From an uncultured Lachnospiraceae bacterium (GTDB lineage Bacteria; Bacillota; Clostridia; Lachnospirales; Lachnospiraceae): 64,000 bases of DNA. The notes below the pieces were generated by a model. That model did no database searches. It saw only the letters and a program-made list of their open reading frames with translations, and had not been told where the DNA came from. Shown piece after piece: positions 43,731-53,600 of this stretch. Position 1 is the first letter of the stretch; every line of letters begins with the position of its first letter. Both the position numbers and the translations under genes were made by a program. The stretch lies in the NCBI GenBank assembly GCA_902780385.1, contig CACZFF010000016.1, positions 30,880 through 94,879 of the forward strand, given 5' to 3'.

Positions 43731-46616
43731 GGCTTCGTTGTAGTAATCGCAGAAACGCCCGACAATGGCCGGGGAATACAGTTCAGAGTCGTAATTAATG
43801 TAAAAAGGGATTGCGGCATCCTGATCGGAGCCGGAAAAAATGATGATCTGGAACCGTGTGAACACACCGTTCAGTTTGTCATAGGCATATGTAATTTCCG
43901 TTCCAGGGGGAAGGAAGGTGTTTATGTCGAAGCCGGATTCGTAGACCACGATCAGTCTGTCCCGCTCCCCCGGTGTCACTCCGTTGTTGCCCAGGGACAG
44001 ATCCGCATACCGCATTCCAAGGGCGTTCTGCTCGTCGATCACCTGAAGGATATCCCGCGGGGAATTGATGTCCGCCATATCTGCCGCAACAGGCACGGAG
44101 GCAATCGTCATACCGATCAAATCTTTTTTCCAATTCTCGTCCCGGCCGTTAAAAGTCCATTCCACGGTGACTTTCTGCTGTCCGCTCAATTTACTCAGAG
44201 CAGACAGCGCGGCGGCCACAAACAGCTTGTTCAGGCTTGTCTTCAAGGCCTCGCAGCCCTTTCGGAGCTCTCCCGAGGTACAGGTCGTCCGGCTCATGAA
44301 CCGTCCGTTTCCGGTGTGCCGGGAGACCAGATCAGGCCGGGGATTGCACAAATATTCCTCCCGGCTGAACCGCTTCATCAGCAGCATGGCATCCGCATCG
44401 TGTTCCAGTTCCTTCTGCCGCCGATGCTGATTATCAAGATACCAGTAATAGTGATCCTGCCTGAGAGCCTCGCCCTGGTAAGCCGCAAACAGTTCCGACA
44501 TAAAATTAGCCATGCCCGAACCATCGCTGATCAGATGGTGACTGTCCAGATCCAAAAATACATACTCCCGGGTCACATAGATCGTACATCGGTATAATAA
44601 CTCGTCATTCAGACGGTAAGGCTGGATCATCTGTGTCAGCATGTCATCCGTGTGTTCATCGACCTCACGGATCTCGGGGTGGACAATCCTGCCGGGAATG
44701 CGGCGCATCACAGGCACACCTTCGTCGTCATGGGAAAGCACGGTACTGAAGACGGCATAGTTTAAAAATACGGCTTCCAGAGCTTCCTTGAGGCGGACAG
44801 GCTCCACCGCTTCCCCGGGGAAGCGGAAGCTGATGGGATTGTTCAGGTTGGTCTGCATGGGGGAATACAGGGCTGCATCGTAGAAATAGGTCTGGTAGGG
44901 CGTCAGGTACTGATCCCGCTCCATGGCCGCACGATTCAGGGCATCCAGATCCCTGATACTTTTTTCAGAAATCCGGCCAGCGATCTCCCCCGGTGTCTTC
45001 CATGTATAAATGTCCCTGTAGTCTATCCTGAATTCTTCCAGTTCTGCTGCTGCCAGCGCAGTGGAGATCGAATCCCCTCCCAGCTCAAAGAAGTCGTCAT
45101 TTACACCGACCCGGTCCACTTGCAGGACTTTTTCAAAGGTCCTGCAGATTGCCTCCTCCAGCGGTGTCCGGGGCACGGCATAGGGTCGAACGAGAGCGCT
45201 GACGTCCGGCTCCGGCAGGGCAAAACGGTCCACCTTGCCGTTTTTATTCAGGGGAATTTCCTCCAGCCTGGTAAAAAAAGCCGGGATCATATAATGGGGC
45301 AGGCTTTTTTTCAAATGCCTGCGGATGGTCTCTCCGTCCAGGTCACCCCCTGCAACATAGTAAGCGCACAGGAATACCTGCTTGCGTCCGCCCACAAAGT
45401 CCCGGACGGCTGCATTAAGAATTCCCGGGATCCGCCGCATCGCCGCCTCGATCTCGCCGGGCTCTACCCGGTTGCCGTTGATCTTCACCATCGTGTTCAG
45501 ACGGCCGGTCACCGCGATATTTCCATCCGGCAGCCTTCTGCCCATGTCACCTGAATGAAAGATGCCGTCCCTGAGCACCCTGCCGGTCTCCTCCGGCATA
45601 TTTATATATCCCCGGAAAAAAGGATTGTCGAAGCAGATTTCCCCTTCCTGTCCGTCGGGCACCTCCAGCCCCGACTCATCCAAAAGCCGTATGCAGATGT
45701 CCCCGAACACCGGCTTTCCAATCGGAGTGATATCGTACCTCTTGTCTATCTCAAACTGGGCCACATGGAATCCCGCCTCGCTCATACCATAGTTGTTGAT
45801 GAGCCGGACACCCTCAAACCAGATGCCGTTGGCAGACTCACTGCCGGTGACCAATGTTTTCAGGCTGGAGGCCAGGCCATCGGACACGACGCGAAGGATA
45901 GAGGGTGACAGGAAAGCAAGGTTTACCCCGTATCGATAGAACTGCTCCTTCAGCCTCATAGGACTGCTCACAGTTTCCGACGTCAGAATCACCAGATGCA
46001 TGCCTGAATACAGGGCGTTTAGAAATATCTTCACCGCCGCGATGAAATTGAGGGGCGCCGCCTGAGCCATGCAGGTGTTTTCATCGATCAGGTCTCCGGG
46101 CACACGCTCCAGTGAAGCCTGGTTCAGTTTGATCTTTCCATATTCCTGCAGCACACCCTTGGGCGTCCCGGTACTTCCGGAGGTATAAATTGCAAAACAG
46201 GCGTCGTGGTCGTCCGCCTGCCGGAAGCCCTGCAATGGTTCCGCAGCCATAATCTCCTGCCACGCTGCTTCGTCGATCACCAATTGGCAGCCGCAGTCTT
46301 TCCGGATAGCCTCAATTCGCTCCGGAGCGTAGTTGTCCTCCACAATCGTAAAAGCCGCGCCCGCCTTCCAAACGCCCAACATGGAAATGAAGGGCCGGGC
46401 GTCTCTGGGGAACCGGATCAGCACAAAATCCTCCGGACCGATCCCCTTGCTCGAAAGCCATCCGTAGACACGGGACGACAGGACGTCTGCCTGCTGCCGT
46501 GAATAGCTGCTGCCGGACACCTCTTCTGTCAAAAAAACCGCATCCGGATCCTTTGCAGACACCTCTGCCCACCGCTGGCACACGTAGGGAATCTTGTTAA
46601 GAAAGTCCAGTTTCAT
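43680..46616 (-). CDS. nonribosomal peptide synthetase, A-PCP-C
   Basis: A 978-residue enzyme. Adenylation domain (about 1-490): A3 YTSGSTGTPKGV, A5 NNYGMSEAG, A7 HSGDMGRRLPDG, A8 KINGNRVEPGEIE, A10 NKNGKVDR. Carrier domain: FFELGGDSIS with the phosphopantetheine serine. C-terminal condensation-type domain: SHHLISDGSG (HHxxxDG). At the A4 position the usual Phe-Asp is NFIAA, so the Asp that binds an alpha-amino group is missing, hinting at a non-amino acid or a beta-amino acid. There is no thioesterase. The ATG nine bases after GGAG is chosen; one three codons earlier is too close. The product is unknown; GH3 follows. Confidence 0.92.
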   Translation of the reverse strand: MKLDFLNKIPYVCQRWAEVSAKDPDAVFLTEEVSGSSYSRQQADVLSSRVYGWLSSKGIGPEDFVLIRFPRDARPFISMLGVWKAGAAFTIVEDNYAPERIEAIRKDCGCQLVIDEAAWQEIMAAEPLQGFRQADDHDACFAIYTSGSTGTPKGVLQEYGKIKLNQASLERVPGDLIDENTCMAQAAPLNFIAAVKIFLNALYSGMHLVILTSETVSSPMRLKEQFYRYGVNLAFLSPSILRVVSDGLASSLKTLVTGSESANGIWFEGVRLINNYGMSEAGFHVAQFEIDKRYDITPIGKPVFGDICIRLLDESGLEVPDGQEGEICFDNPFFRGYINMPEETGRVLRDGIFHSGDMGRRLPDGNIAVTGRLNTMVKINGNRVEPGEIEAAMRRIPGILNAAVRDFVGGRKQVFLCAYYVAGGDLDGETIRRHLKKSLPHYMIPAFFTRLEEIPLNKNGKVDRFALPEPDVSALVRPYAVPRTPLEEAICRTFEKVLQVDRVGVNDDFFELGGDSISTALAAAELEEFRIDYRDIYTWKTPGEIAGRISEKSIRDLDALNRAAMERDQYLTPYQTYFYDAALYSPMQTNLNNPISFRFPGEAVEPVRLKEALEAVFLNYAVFSTVLSHDDEGVPVMRRIPGRIVHPEIREVDEHTDDMLTQMIQPYRLNDELLYRCTIYVTREYVFLDLDSHHLISDGSGMANFMSELFAAYQGEALRQDHYYWYLDNQHRRQKELEHDADAMLLMKRFSREEYLCNPRPDLVSRHTGNGRFMSRTTCTSGELRKGCEALKTSLNKLFVAAALSALSKLSGQQKVTVEWTFNGRDENWKKDLIGMTIASVPVAADMADINSPRDILQVIDEQNALGMRYADLSLGNNGVTPGERDRLIVVYESGFDINTFLPPGTEITYAYDKLNGVFTRFQIIIFSGSDQDAAIPFYINYDSELYSPAIVGRFCDYYNEAVEWMISSEDSNTGAKP

Positions 46617-46775
46617 GCCAATCATCTCCGTAATCTATCTCTGATTTTCTTTTTCTCGCACTGCCGATACTGATTCTCACCCTGCCAATACCGGTCCATA
46701 CCCGGGATAATACTTTTTGCATTTAACATGTTTATATTTATCATGTTTTTCATGTGTGATTATCATGATTGTATA

Positions 46776-47201
46776 TCACGCGTGATTACCGGTCTCCCAA
46801 CACCAGTCCGCTATCTCCGCAATCAGTTCCAGCGGAAGTTGATCAGAGTATGGAATCTGAATGGATCCTTTACTGTATTTAAGACCCGCCTGATCCAGTT
46901 TATCAGAAAAAAACTCTACAGCCTCCGGCCCGGGATACAGACCGATATGCTTTTTCTGCGCCGCAAAATGAATGATATTGTGATCTTTCCAATATGTCGG
47001 CATTGACCACGAGATCTTTTCTTTTGCGTCCGGCAGTCTGCTGACAAGAACCGTCTGCACCTGCCGGAGCTGGCCGCGGATTCCTTCATCCTGCGCGAGA
47101 ATATATTCCTCAACCGTTTCCGGAGCCTTTCCGCAGTAATGGCTTTGATTCTCATTCTTGAATGTGCGTCCGCACTTAGGGCACTTCCACATCTTTTCCA
47201 C
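46776..47201 (-). CDS. DUF1801 family protein with N-terminal zinc ribbon
   Basis: A protein of about 141 residues. An N-terminal CPKCGRTFKNENQSHYCG forms a C2HC-like zinc motif, followed by a YdhG-like DUF1801 domain (KISWSMPTYW, IIHFAAQKKHIGLYPGPEAV, IPYSDQLPLELI). Function is unknown; the domain is related to frataxin-like folds and often acts in iron or stress responses. The GTG at 47201 has AGGA at six bases; an ATG three codons later is also possible. It is a single-gene unit. Confidence 0.85.
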   Translation of the reverse strand: MEKMWKCPKCGRTFKNENQSHYCGKAPETVEEYILAQDEGIRGQLRQVQTVLVSRLPDAKEKISWSMPTYWKDHNIIHFAAQKKHIGLYPGPEAVEFFSDKLDQAGLKYSKGSIQIPYSDQLPLELIAEIADWCWETGNHA

Positions 47202-47365
47202 GCATTCCTTTCCGAATCATAAAAGTGTTCACCGGCTCATCATATCATGTTTCGTGTGACATTTGTATGATGTTTTGCCTGCTATACTCTTCATGTACAA
47301 AACAAACAAGGAAAAAATAAAACTTCTGAAGAGATTATTGCCGTTCCGGTTTGATCCCGGTTTGA

Positions 47366-47692
47366 TCACGCCTTGCTCATCACGGCAACTGCGCAGGGGA
47401 TCCGCCCGTCTGCCATGGGAATCTCTAATTCTGATCTGAAATAAGATTCATACTGTGCATAATCATCGCTTCGCTTCGATTCCCTTCCCGGAAGGAAAGA
47501 AAGATCAGTATGATTCATATCAGTCTTTTTATTATCAGTATTATCAGAGTGTGATTCCGACAGGTAATAGCAGTTCTCTTTTTTCAGTGTGCAGCCAACC
47601 TTCCGGTTCTTCCAGAAATAGCAGCCTCTGCAGCTTCGTGGGCGGTCTGCATAGTAGCGGATACCTTCGATCACAATCGTTTCTTTGTTCAT
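47366..47692 (-). CDS. small cysteine-containing protein of unknown function
   Basis: A 108-residue protein that I do not recognise. The first 45 residues have CRGCYFWKNRKVGCTL and ENCYYL, four cysteines that could bind one metal; the second half is polar and low in structure (DNTDNKKTDMNHTD). Similar short CRGCYF...GCTL...CYYL segments occur in small proteins of gut Firmicutes. It lies downstream of the sirtuin gene on the same strand, 105 bases away. Confidence 0.65.
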   Translation of the reverse strand: MNKETIVIEGIRYYADRPRSCRGCYFWKNRKVGCTLKKENCYYLSESHSDNTDNKKTDMNHTDLSFLPGRESKRSDDYAQYESYFRSELEIPMADGRIPCAVAVMSKA

Positions 47693-47797
47693 GGTTTATC
47701 CTCCGTTTCATAGATCGTTCTGCAAAGTCTGTACAACGAAAAAAGCCCGGTCACGATTTCGTATCGCAACAGGGCTATGTAACCAGAGGATTCAGTT

Positions 47798-48790
47798 TTA
47801 TTTGAGCTGGGAGAGAATCTCCCCGATATCACCGTTGATACAGATGGATTTTGACTTGATCTCATCAGGAGCATAAGCCTGGCCGTAGTTCAGGCAGGCA
47901 TAGGTAGCATCCTTCCACTCGTTCGTCATTTGCCAGAAGCTGTACTTCACTATGCCCGGCGTGTTAAAGCCGACGGCTGCTTCCAGAAAAAGAGTTTTCA
48001 TGTTTTGATGTCTGCGGAGGAAGTCTGAATACCGTCCGGCTGCCATATGCCAGCCTTCGTCCTCGACAAAGCTGTCATCTGCCCGGAGATTCATGCTCAT
48101 AGGTTCACCACAGACAGGACAGCGAGGAACCAGTTCGGATGGGATTGTCATCCTGAGTTCCGTCCCTTCCGGAATCTCCAGCGTGCTATCGTCTCCGATG
48201 GCAAACCACTGGGCCAGGACCATCTTACGAACAGTCTCCTCATTACTGTATGTCTTCTTATGGCATGGCTTACTGCACTGCCACAGGCCATAATCTCCCT
48301 GTGTGTAGAAAAGCCTGTGCTTATCGAATCCTGCCTTTTGGAAGCAGTGATCAACATTTGTGGTCAGAACGAAATAGTCCTTATCCTTCACAAGCTCCAG
48401 AAGCTCCTCATAAACAGGTTTCGGAGGATCCATATAACGGTTGATGTAGATATAGCGGCTCCAGTATGCCCAGCTTTCTTCCGGGCTGTGATTCATAACA
48501 TAAAACCCGCCGGAGTACATGTCCCGGATACCGAAGCGTTCCTTGAAATCGAAGAAATACCGGTCGAACCGCTCCCCGCTGTAGGTGAAGCCTGCAGCAG
48601 TGGAAAGGCCGGCACCCGCGCCGATCACAATAACGTCGGCCCTTCCAAGCTCATCCTTTAATCGAAGGATGTTCTCCTCCCGGCTGCCTGTATCATCGGT
48701 AAGTCCGCCGCGAAGCCCGCGTACATAGGAGATTCCTTTCTGTAATGTCTTCGTATAATCTGCTTTCTGTTTATTTGAAAAGATTCTCAT
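47798..48790 (-). CDS. Sir2 family protein, class M-like (SirTM)
   Basis: A 330-residue NAD-dependent sirtuin-fold protein. VIVIGAGAGLSTAAGFTYSG binds NAD; TTNVDHCFQKAGFD and FYTQGDYGLWQCS replace the TQNID and HG segments of deacetylating sirtuins, as in the SirTM group that ADP-ribosylates a lipoylated GcvH-like protein. CPVCGEPMS could be half of a zinc site, with CSKPC the other. SirTM genes are usually beside a macrodomain gene that reverses the mark; a broken macrodomain fragment lies 0.8 kb upstream (49596-49856). No gcvH or lplA-like gene is in the window, so its target is unclear. Confidence 0.82.
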   Translation of the reverse strand: MRIFSNKQKADYTKTLQKGISYVRGLRGGLTDDTGSREENILRLKDELGRADVIVIGAGAGLSTAAGFTYSGERFDRYFFDFKERFGIRDMYSGGFYVMNHSPEESWAYWSRYIYINRYMDPPKPVYEELLELVKDKDYFVLTTNVDHCFQKAGFDKHRLFYTQGDYGLWQCSKPCHKKTYSNEETVRKMVLAQWFAIGDDSTLEIPEGTELRMTIPSELVPRCPVCGEPMSMNLRADDSFVEDEGWHMAAGRYSDFLRRHQNMKTLFLEAAVGFNTPGIVKYSFWQMTNEWKDATYACLNYGQAYAPDEIKSKSICINGDIGEILSQLK

Positions 48791-48876
48791 AGATAGCTAT
48801 GTCCTTGAAGGTATGACTTTGATCACGTTTCCAGATCCCTGTAATCCCACTCGTTTTATATGATATCCTGCGGTTC

Positions 48877-49281
48877 TCAGTCGTTGCCGAACTCCGCGAT
48901 CTCCCAGAAGATGTCGGCGGAGGAAAGCCGGGTCATGACGCAGATATAGTCATCATAGGTGTGTTTGGGCTCCAGGCCGTTCCCGTGATCCTCGCCGTCA
49001 GTCTCAAAGACGGTGGTCAGCACGATGACCTGCTCGGGGGCAAGGCCTTGGGCATCCGCCTCTGCCTTCACGGCCTGATCGCCGGCGTATCCGACCTTTT
49101 TCAAGGTGCAGCCCTCAAAGCCGGCCATGCTCTCAAATTCGGCCATGAACTGCTGGACGGCCTCGTTGTAATCATCACTGTCGATGTACTTGGACGAGAA
49201 CCCGCCAACCGAAACACCGCCGCAGCCGACGAGACCCAGCAGTAAAATCAGGAATACGGTTAATGCAATGAATCTTTTCAT
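48877..49281 (-). CDS. small lipoprotein of unknown function
   Basis: A 134-residue protein with a signal sequence and lipobox LVGC, then a soluble domain with FMAEFESMAGFEGCTLKKVGY and QVIVLTTVFETDG. No known family is recognised. A clear AAGGAGG site precedes the ATG. It lies between the sirtuin gene and the broken macrodomain gene, interrupting what is normally an adjacent pair. Confidence 0.75.
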   Translation of the reverse strand: MKRFIALTVFLILLLGLVGCGGVSVGGFSSKYIDSDDYNEAVQQFMAEFESMAGFEGCTLKKVGYAGDQAVKAEADAQGLAPEQVIVLTTVFETDGEDHGNGLEPKHTYDDYICVMTRLSSADIFWEIAEFGND

Positions 49282-49399
49282 GATGTGATCCTCCTTGATG
49301 TTTGAAAAAATAGATGTTAACAGGTACCCGACGGAAGCCGGGTCAAGCTGTTGTATCCGTTCTCTATTCTGTGAATGCGTTTATTTTGGAATATTCCTT

Positions 49400-49557
49400 T
49401 CAGACCAGTCTGGCGTTGCCCTTCATTTTTGGATGGTACTTGATGCGGACCCGCTGGCCCTCTTCGAGGTCCGACCGGGGATTTGAGAGGATCGCTTCGG
49501 CTTCAAGCTCTGTTTCCTGCTCAGCGAACCACGCCGCTGTTTCTGCTGGAAATAGGG
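49400..49557 (-). pseudogene. remnant of an unidentified gene, C-terminal part
   Basis: A minus-strand frame without a start encodes about 50 residues ending LEEGQRVRIKYHPKMKGNAR before the stop, in a clearly protein-like composition (AAWFAEQETELEAEAI). The ending resembles DUF3592-like domains, but this is only a guess. A stop lies right upstream in the same frame, so it is a fragment. It sits next to the macrodomain fragment in a decayed region 49295-49860. Confidence 0.5.
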
Positions 49558-49595
49558 ATCAAACAGTCAATAATATCGTGGTCGTACAAACCACC

Positions 49596-49856
49596 TCATG
49601 TGCAAAGTTCGGAATATATTTTCAGATCCAAATCCTTATATACATTGAAAATCACTTTCATACCGCATCCGGTCTCATCCAGCCAGTTCCGAACCGTCTC
49701 CACGGCAATCTCCGCTGCCCTTTGATTCGGGAACATGAAAACGCCTGTAGAGATACAACAGAACGCCAGGCTCTTTAAGCCGTTCTCCGCCGCCAGATTG
49801 AGGCAGGAGGTGTAGCAGGAGGCCAGATATCCACTCCTCTCAGCGCAGAAAACTCT
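49596..49856 (-). pseudogene. macrodomain ADP-ribosyl hydrolase, C-terminal fragment
   Basis: A minus-strand frame of 86 codons without a start reads like the last half of the SirTM-linked zinc macrodomain: LASCYTSCLNLAAENGLKSL, AFCCISTGVFMFPNQRAAEI, AVETVRNWL, VIFNVYKDLDLKIYSEL. The first half, with the ADP-ribose-binding and most zinc-binding residues, is missing; a stop codon and the methyltransferase gene lie upstream. It is therefore a remnant of the reversal enzyme that normally accompanies SirTM. Confidence 0.78.
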
Positions 49857-49869
49857 TTATTCTATAGCT

Positions 49870-50550
49870 TCACCAGACAAAGGGTATCATCTTATATCTG
49901 ACCCGCTGTTTATACTCCCTGTATCCCTCCAGCCCTTCTTCGAGTACCTGCTCTTCATTGCGGATGCGCCTGGAGATGATCGGAATATAGGCCAGCATAA
50001 TGGCAAATGAAATAACCGATCCGAGTACCAGAGGCATGGCCAGAAACAGAAGCAAAGTGCTCATATACATGGGATGCCGGACGATGCCGTAAAGCCCGGT
50101 ATCAATAACCTTCTGGTTTTCCTGCACCTCAACTGTCCGTGACAGATATGCATTTTCCCGCATCACTTCTGCATACAGAACATAGGCGAGAAGGAAAACA
50201 ATTGCAGCCGCAAAGGACACCGCGCCGGGCAGTGCGATCCAGCCAAATCGAAAATTCAATCCCGCCGCAATAAATGCTACCAGAAACATAAGTCCGCTCA
50301 GCAGGATGACTGTTTTCTGTTCTGTCTGCTCTTCTTTCGCATTCAGTCTTTTTCGCAGCAGATCAGGACTTTTTTTCATCAAAATCAGTCCCGCAATGAA
50401 CATGGGGACAAAAAGAATAAAGATCAGCAGCCATGCCTGCCAGAAGGCAAATGTCCCTGCAGGAAGGAAAAGCAATAATCCGACAATCAACAGCCCTGCC
50501 AGGAATCTGGTGACTGCCTGCACAAACAGTTTGGTATTCACAGCATTCAT
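49870..50550 (-). CDS. isoprenylcysteine carboxyl methyltransferase-like membrane protein
   Basis: A 226-residue membrane protein with about five hydrophobic segments (LLIVGLLLFLPAGTFAF, WLLIFILFVPMFIAGLIL, ILLSGLMFLVAFIAAGL, VSFAAAIVFLLAYVLYA, LLLFLAMPLVLGSVISFAI). The C-terminal DTGLYGIVRHPMYMS and NEEQVLEEGLEGYREYKQRV are the SAM-binding motifs of the ICMT/phospholipid methyltransferase superfamily. The substrate in bacteria is unknown, possibly a lipid. Its 3' neighbour is the broken macrodomain gene. Confidence 0.88.
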   Translation of the reverse strand: MNAVNTKLFVQAVTRFLAGLLIVGLLLFLPAGTFAFWQAWLLIFILFVPMFIAGLILMKKSPDLLRKRLNAKEEQTEQKTVILLSGLMFLVAFIAAGLNFRFGWIALPGAVSFAAAIVFLLAYVLYAEVMRENAYLSRTVEVQENQKVIDTGLYGIVRHPMYMSTLLLFLAMPLVLGSVISFAIMLAYIPIISRRIRNEEQVLEEGLEGYREYKQRVRYKMIPFVW

Positions 50551-50632
50551 AACTCCATCATTTCCCGATCATGTTAAAGGCAGAAACAGGCAGAAATATC
50601 CGGAAGCTGTCGGAATCATCCGGGCAGACGGT

Positions 50633-53600
50633 TTATTTTGTCCGTCTGCGGAGCAGGAGCAGGACAGTCAGACCTGCCGCGCTGATCACTGCCAGACTGA
50701 TCCAGACCATGACAGAACTTTCATCTCCTGTGCGGGGAGAGGATGCTCTGCTGCCGGATTTGGAAGAGCCGCCGGATTTGGAAGAGCTGCCATGTCTAGC
50801 AGAACTGCCAGAGTCCGAAGGGGATCCTTCCTCACTCTTTTCCGGCTTCTCCTGTTCTTTCAGTTTTTCCGTGCTGCGGGTCTGTTTCTCGCCGCAGCGG
50901 CTGCAGGTATGTTCTTCCGTGCCTTCCTTGGTCAGTGTGGCCTTCTTCGTGACAGTCCAGGGGCCCCAGTCGTGTCCAAGAGGAGCAGGGGCTTGCACAA
51001 CCTTCTCCTGCTGGGAGAAAGCTTCATTGCTGAACACGGCAGTATATTTCGTTTCGCCTGCGGCCTCACAGGAAGCAGGCTTTGTGACTTCGGAGCTGGT
51101 CGAAACAGTCTCGGTCTCCGTCTCTCCGCAGTCCGCGCAGGTGCGGGAGGCAGTCACAGATGAGAGGTCATCCGCCCAGGTATAGACGGGAGTACCCCAG
51201 GTGTGGACATGCTCTTTTTCCGCGGGAAGGGCGTGGAAGATGATGGTCTTCTCATTGCCGTAGACGTCCCGGACCAGGCAGGTATAGTCGGTTTTCTCCG
51301 TGATCGTATCCTGCAGACGGGAGGAGTTCTCTTCGATCGAAAGACCGGGGGTTTCATCCACGGCAGGTCCGTAGTACCACAGATAGCGAATCCCGGCGGT
51401 GTTGGCTGCTTCGGTGGTGACCTCCAGGTCCACATGCCCGTTTTCATCAGCCCGGACTGTGGTCTCTGTGGTGTTTTCACTGGTTCCCGCCGGATATGCC
51501 TTCAGATGATTGTTGATCCGGACCAGGAAGAACAGATTGATCTGGTTTCCATAGGGATCATAGACCATACAGCGCCACTGGGTGTTGGAGGTGCAGTTTT
51601 CTAAAGTAACGAAGGAATCGTATTCGGTCTTGTCATAGAAGTAGGAGCCGCTGCGGCCGTCATACCAGCGGTAGCCGATCTCATCAGGTGTATCAGAGTC
51701 AGCGGTCACGCGCAGGACAGCGTCTTCTCCGGCCTCGACGTAGACGACGGTGAATATGCCGTCCTCCTCATGTCCCTCGGCTCTGGCTGTAAGGTGGTTG
51801 CTTGAGACTTTGAAATAGACATATGTCTCGTTTCCGTAGGTATCTGAGACCAGGCAGCTGTAGGATGTGGGGCGTGTGATGTTCCCGGTCGTCAGTGAAT
51901 CACTGACCTCGCCTTCGATGGTATCATATTCTGAATCGATCCAGACATAGCTGATTCCCTCCGGGTCATCAGCAGAGACATGGACCTTGAGCTGTGCCGG
52001 CTCTCCGTAGGCGACGGATACATCAGCCGTGTCGCTGCCTTCCTTTGCTCCTTCAGGCCAGGCCTTCAGATGGTTGGTGTAGACCAGAAAGTAACAGGAT
52101 TCTGTGTTGCCATAGCTGTCGCTGACCTCACAGGTGTATGTGGAATTGGTCTTAATGGCAGGAGTGCGGAAGGAGGGACCGTCGGCGCCCGGGATCTCTT
52201 CATAATCGTTGTCCAGCCACCGATAGGTCAGAGGGCCTGTCTCCTTAGGGGACACCTTTGCCGCAAGGGTCAGGGACTCACCGGCTTTCACATTATATTC
52301 GATGGACCAGTCTCCGGGCTGTCCGCCTTCCGGCCAGACCTGGAGATCCTGGAAAGTGATATAGAAATAGCAGAAGCCCGAATTCCCATAGGGATCCGTG
52401 ACAATACAGACGATCCCTTCTGCTTCCGTGACCTTCGGAATGGTCCAGGAGCTTTTGTCTGCTCCCTCGATCAGGGTCTCATCAGAAGGGTACTGGCGGT
52501 ACCAGCGGTAGACCAGGCCTTCCTTGCTGTCCGCGTCGACGGCGACTGACAGGCGGGCAGGATCATCTTTTTTCACGATGAGTGTCCGGGAGGTCTCTGA
52601 TTTGCGGCAGCCCTCGGGATATACCCGCAGATGGTTGATCCTGGTATTGAAAACAACGGTCCTTTCTCCGCCGTAAGGATCGCTCACGGCGCAGTAATAG
52701 TACGAGCTGGGAGATCCTGCAGGAACTGTATAGGTATCTGAGTCAGCTCCTTCGATCGGCTCGTCGCCGTCATCAGTCATCCGATACCACTGGAAGGACA
52801 GCTGATCTGTCTCGACAGCGGATACCATGGTCCTGAGTGAGATATCCTTGCCCGGACCTGTGATGATCGTCCGGTTGGGATCATCCTCGTTGTTCCCCTC
52901 TGGCCAGGCTTTGAGCTTGTTGTCGATCGAGATCAGGAAGGTGCAGTTATCCCACAGAGACGGATCTTCCTTGTCGATGACTGTGCAGTGCAGGACTCCC
53001 GTTCGCTCCACCTTGAAGGTGAATGTCTCCGAATCGGCCCCGGGGATCCCGTCCTGCACACTGCGTGCATAGCTGTCCCAGGTCCAAACATAGGTAAAGG
53101 GGGAGTCGGAGTGGGCACTGACAGAGAGGGAGGCCTCTGCGCCGGGTGTGAAAGTGCGATTGCGGTCGCCGACGCGGTAGACCTGCGGCCTGCTGGACTC
53201 TTCCTTACTGACACTGACGGTGAAGGAGTCCGGTCCATAGTTGTACTGACGGGCGCGCAGGTAATAATCCCTGCCCGCCTGACAGGGGTATACAATGCCG
53301 AAATTGCGGTTGTCTCCTTCAACGATGTCATCACACTCAGCCAGGAGAACTGCTTTGTCGTCATAGAGCTCGCCGTAGGCATCTCCCGTGGTGCCGTCTG
53401 TGTAGAAGTAGTACATCCCGGAAGTCTCCGGCCTGAAGCGGAAATAGCGGCAGGGATTGCTGATCGAGATATTGACCGGAATCTGATCCCCTACGTGGAG
53501 AGTAATCGCATTCTCAAAATCCGAGGTGGTGACAGCCCTGAGCATGGCAGGAGTCTGTACAGCTTCAGAAGCGGGAGGTGCACTTATCAGGTCGGTCTGA

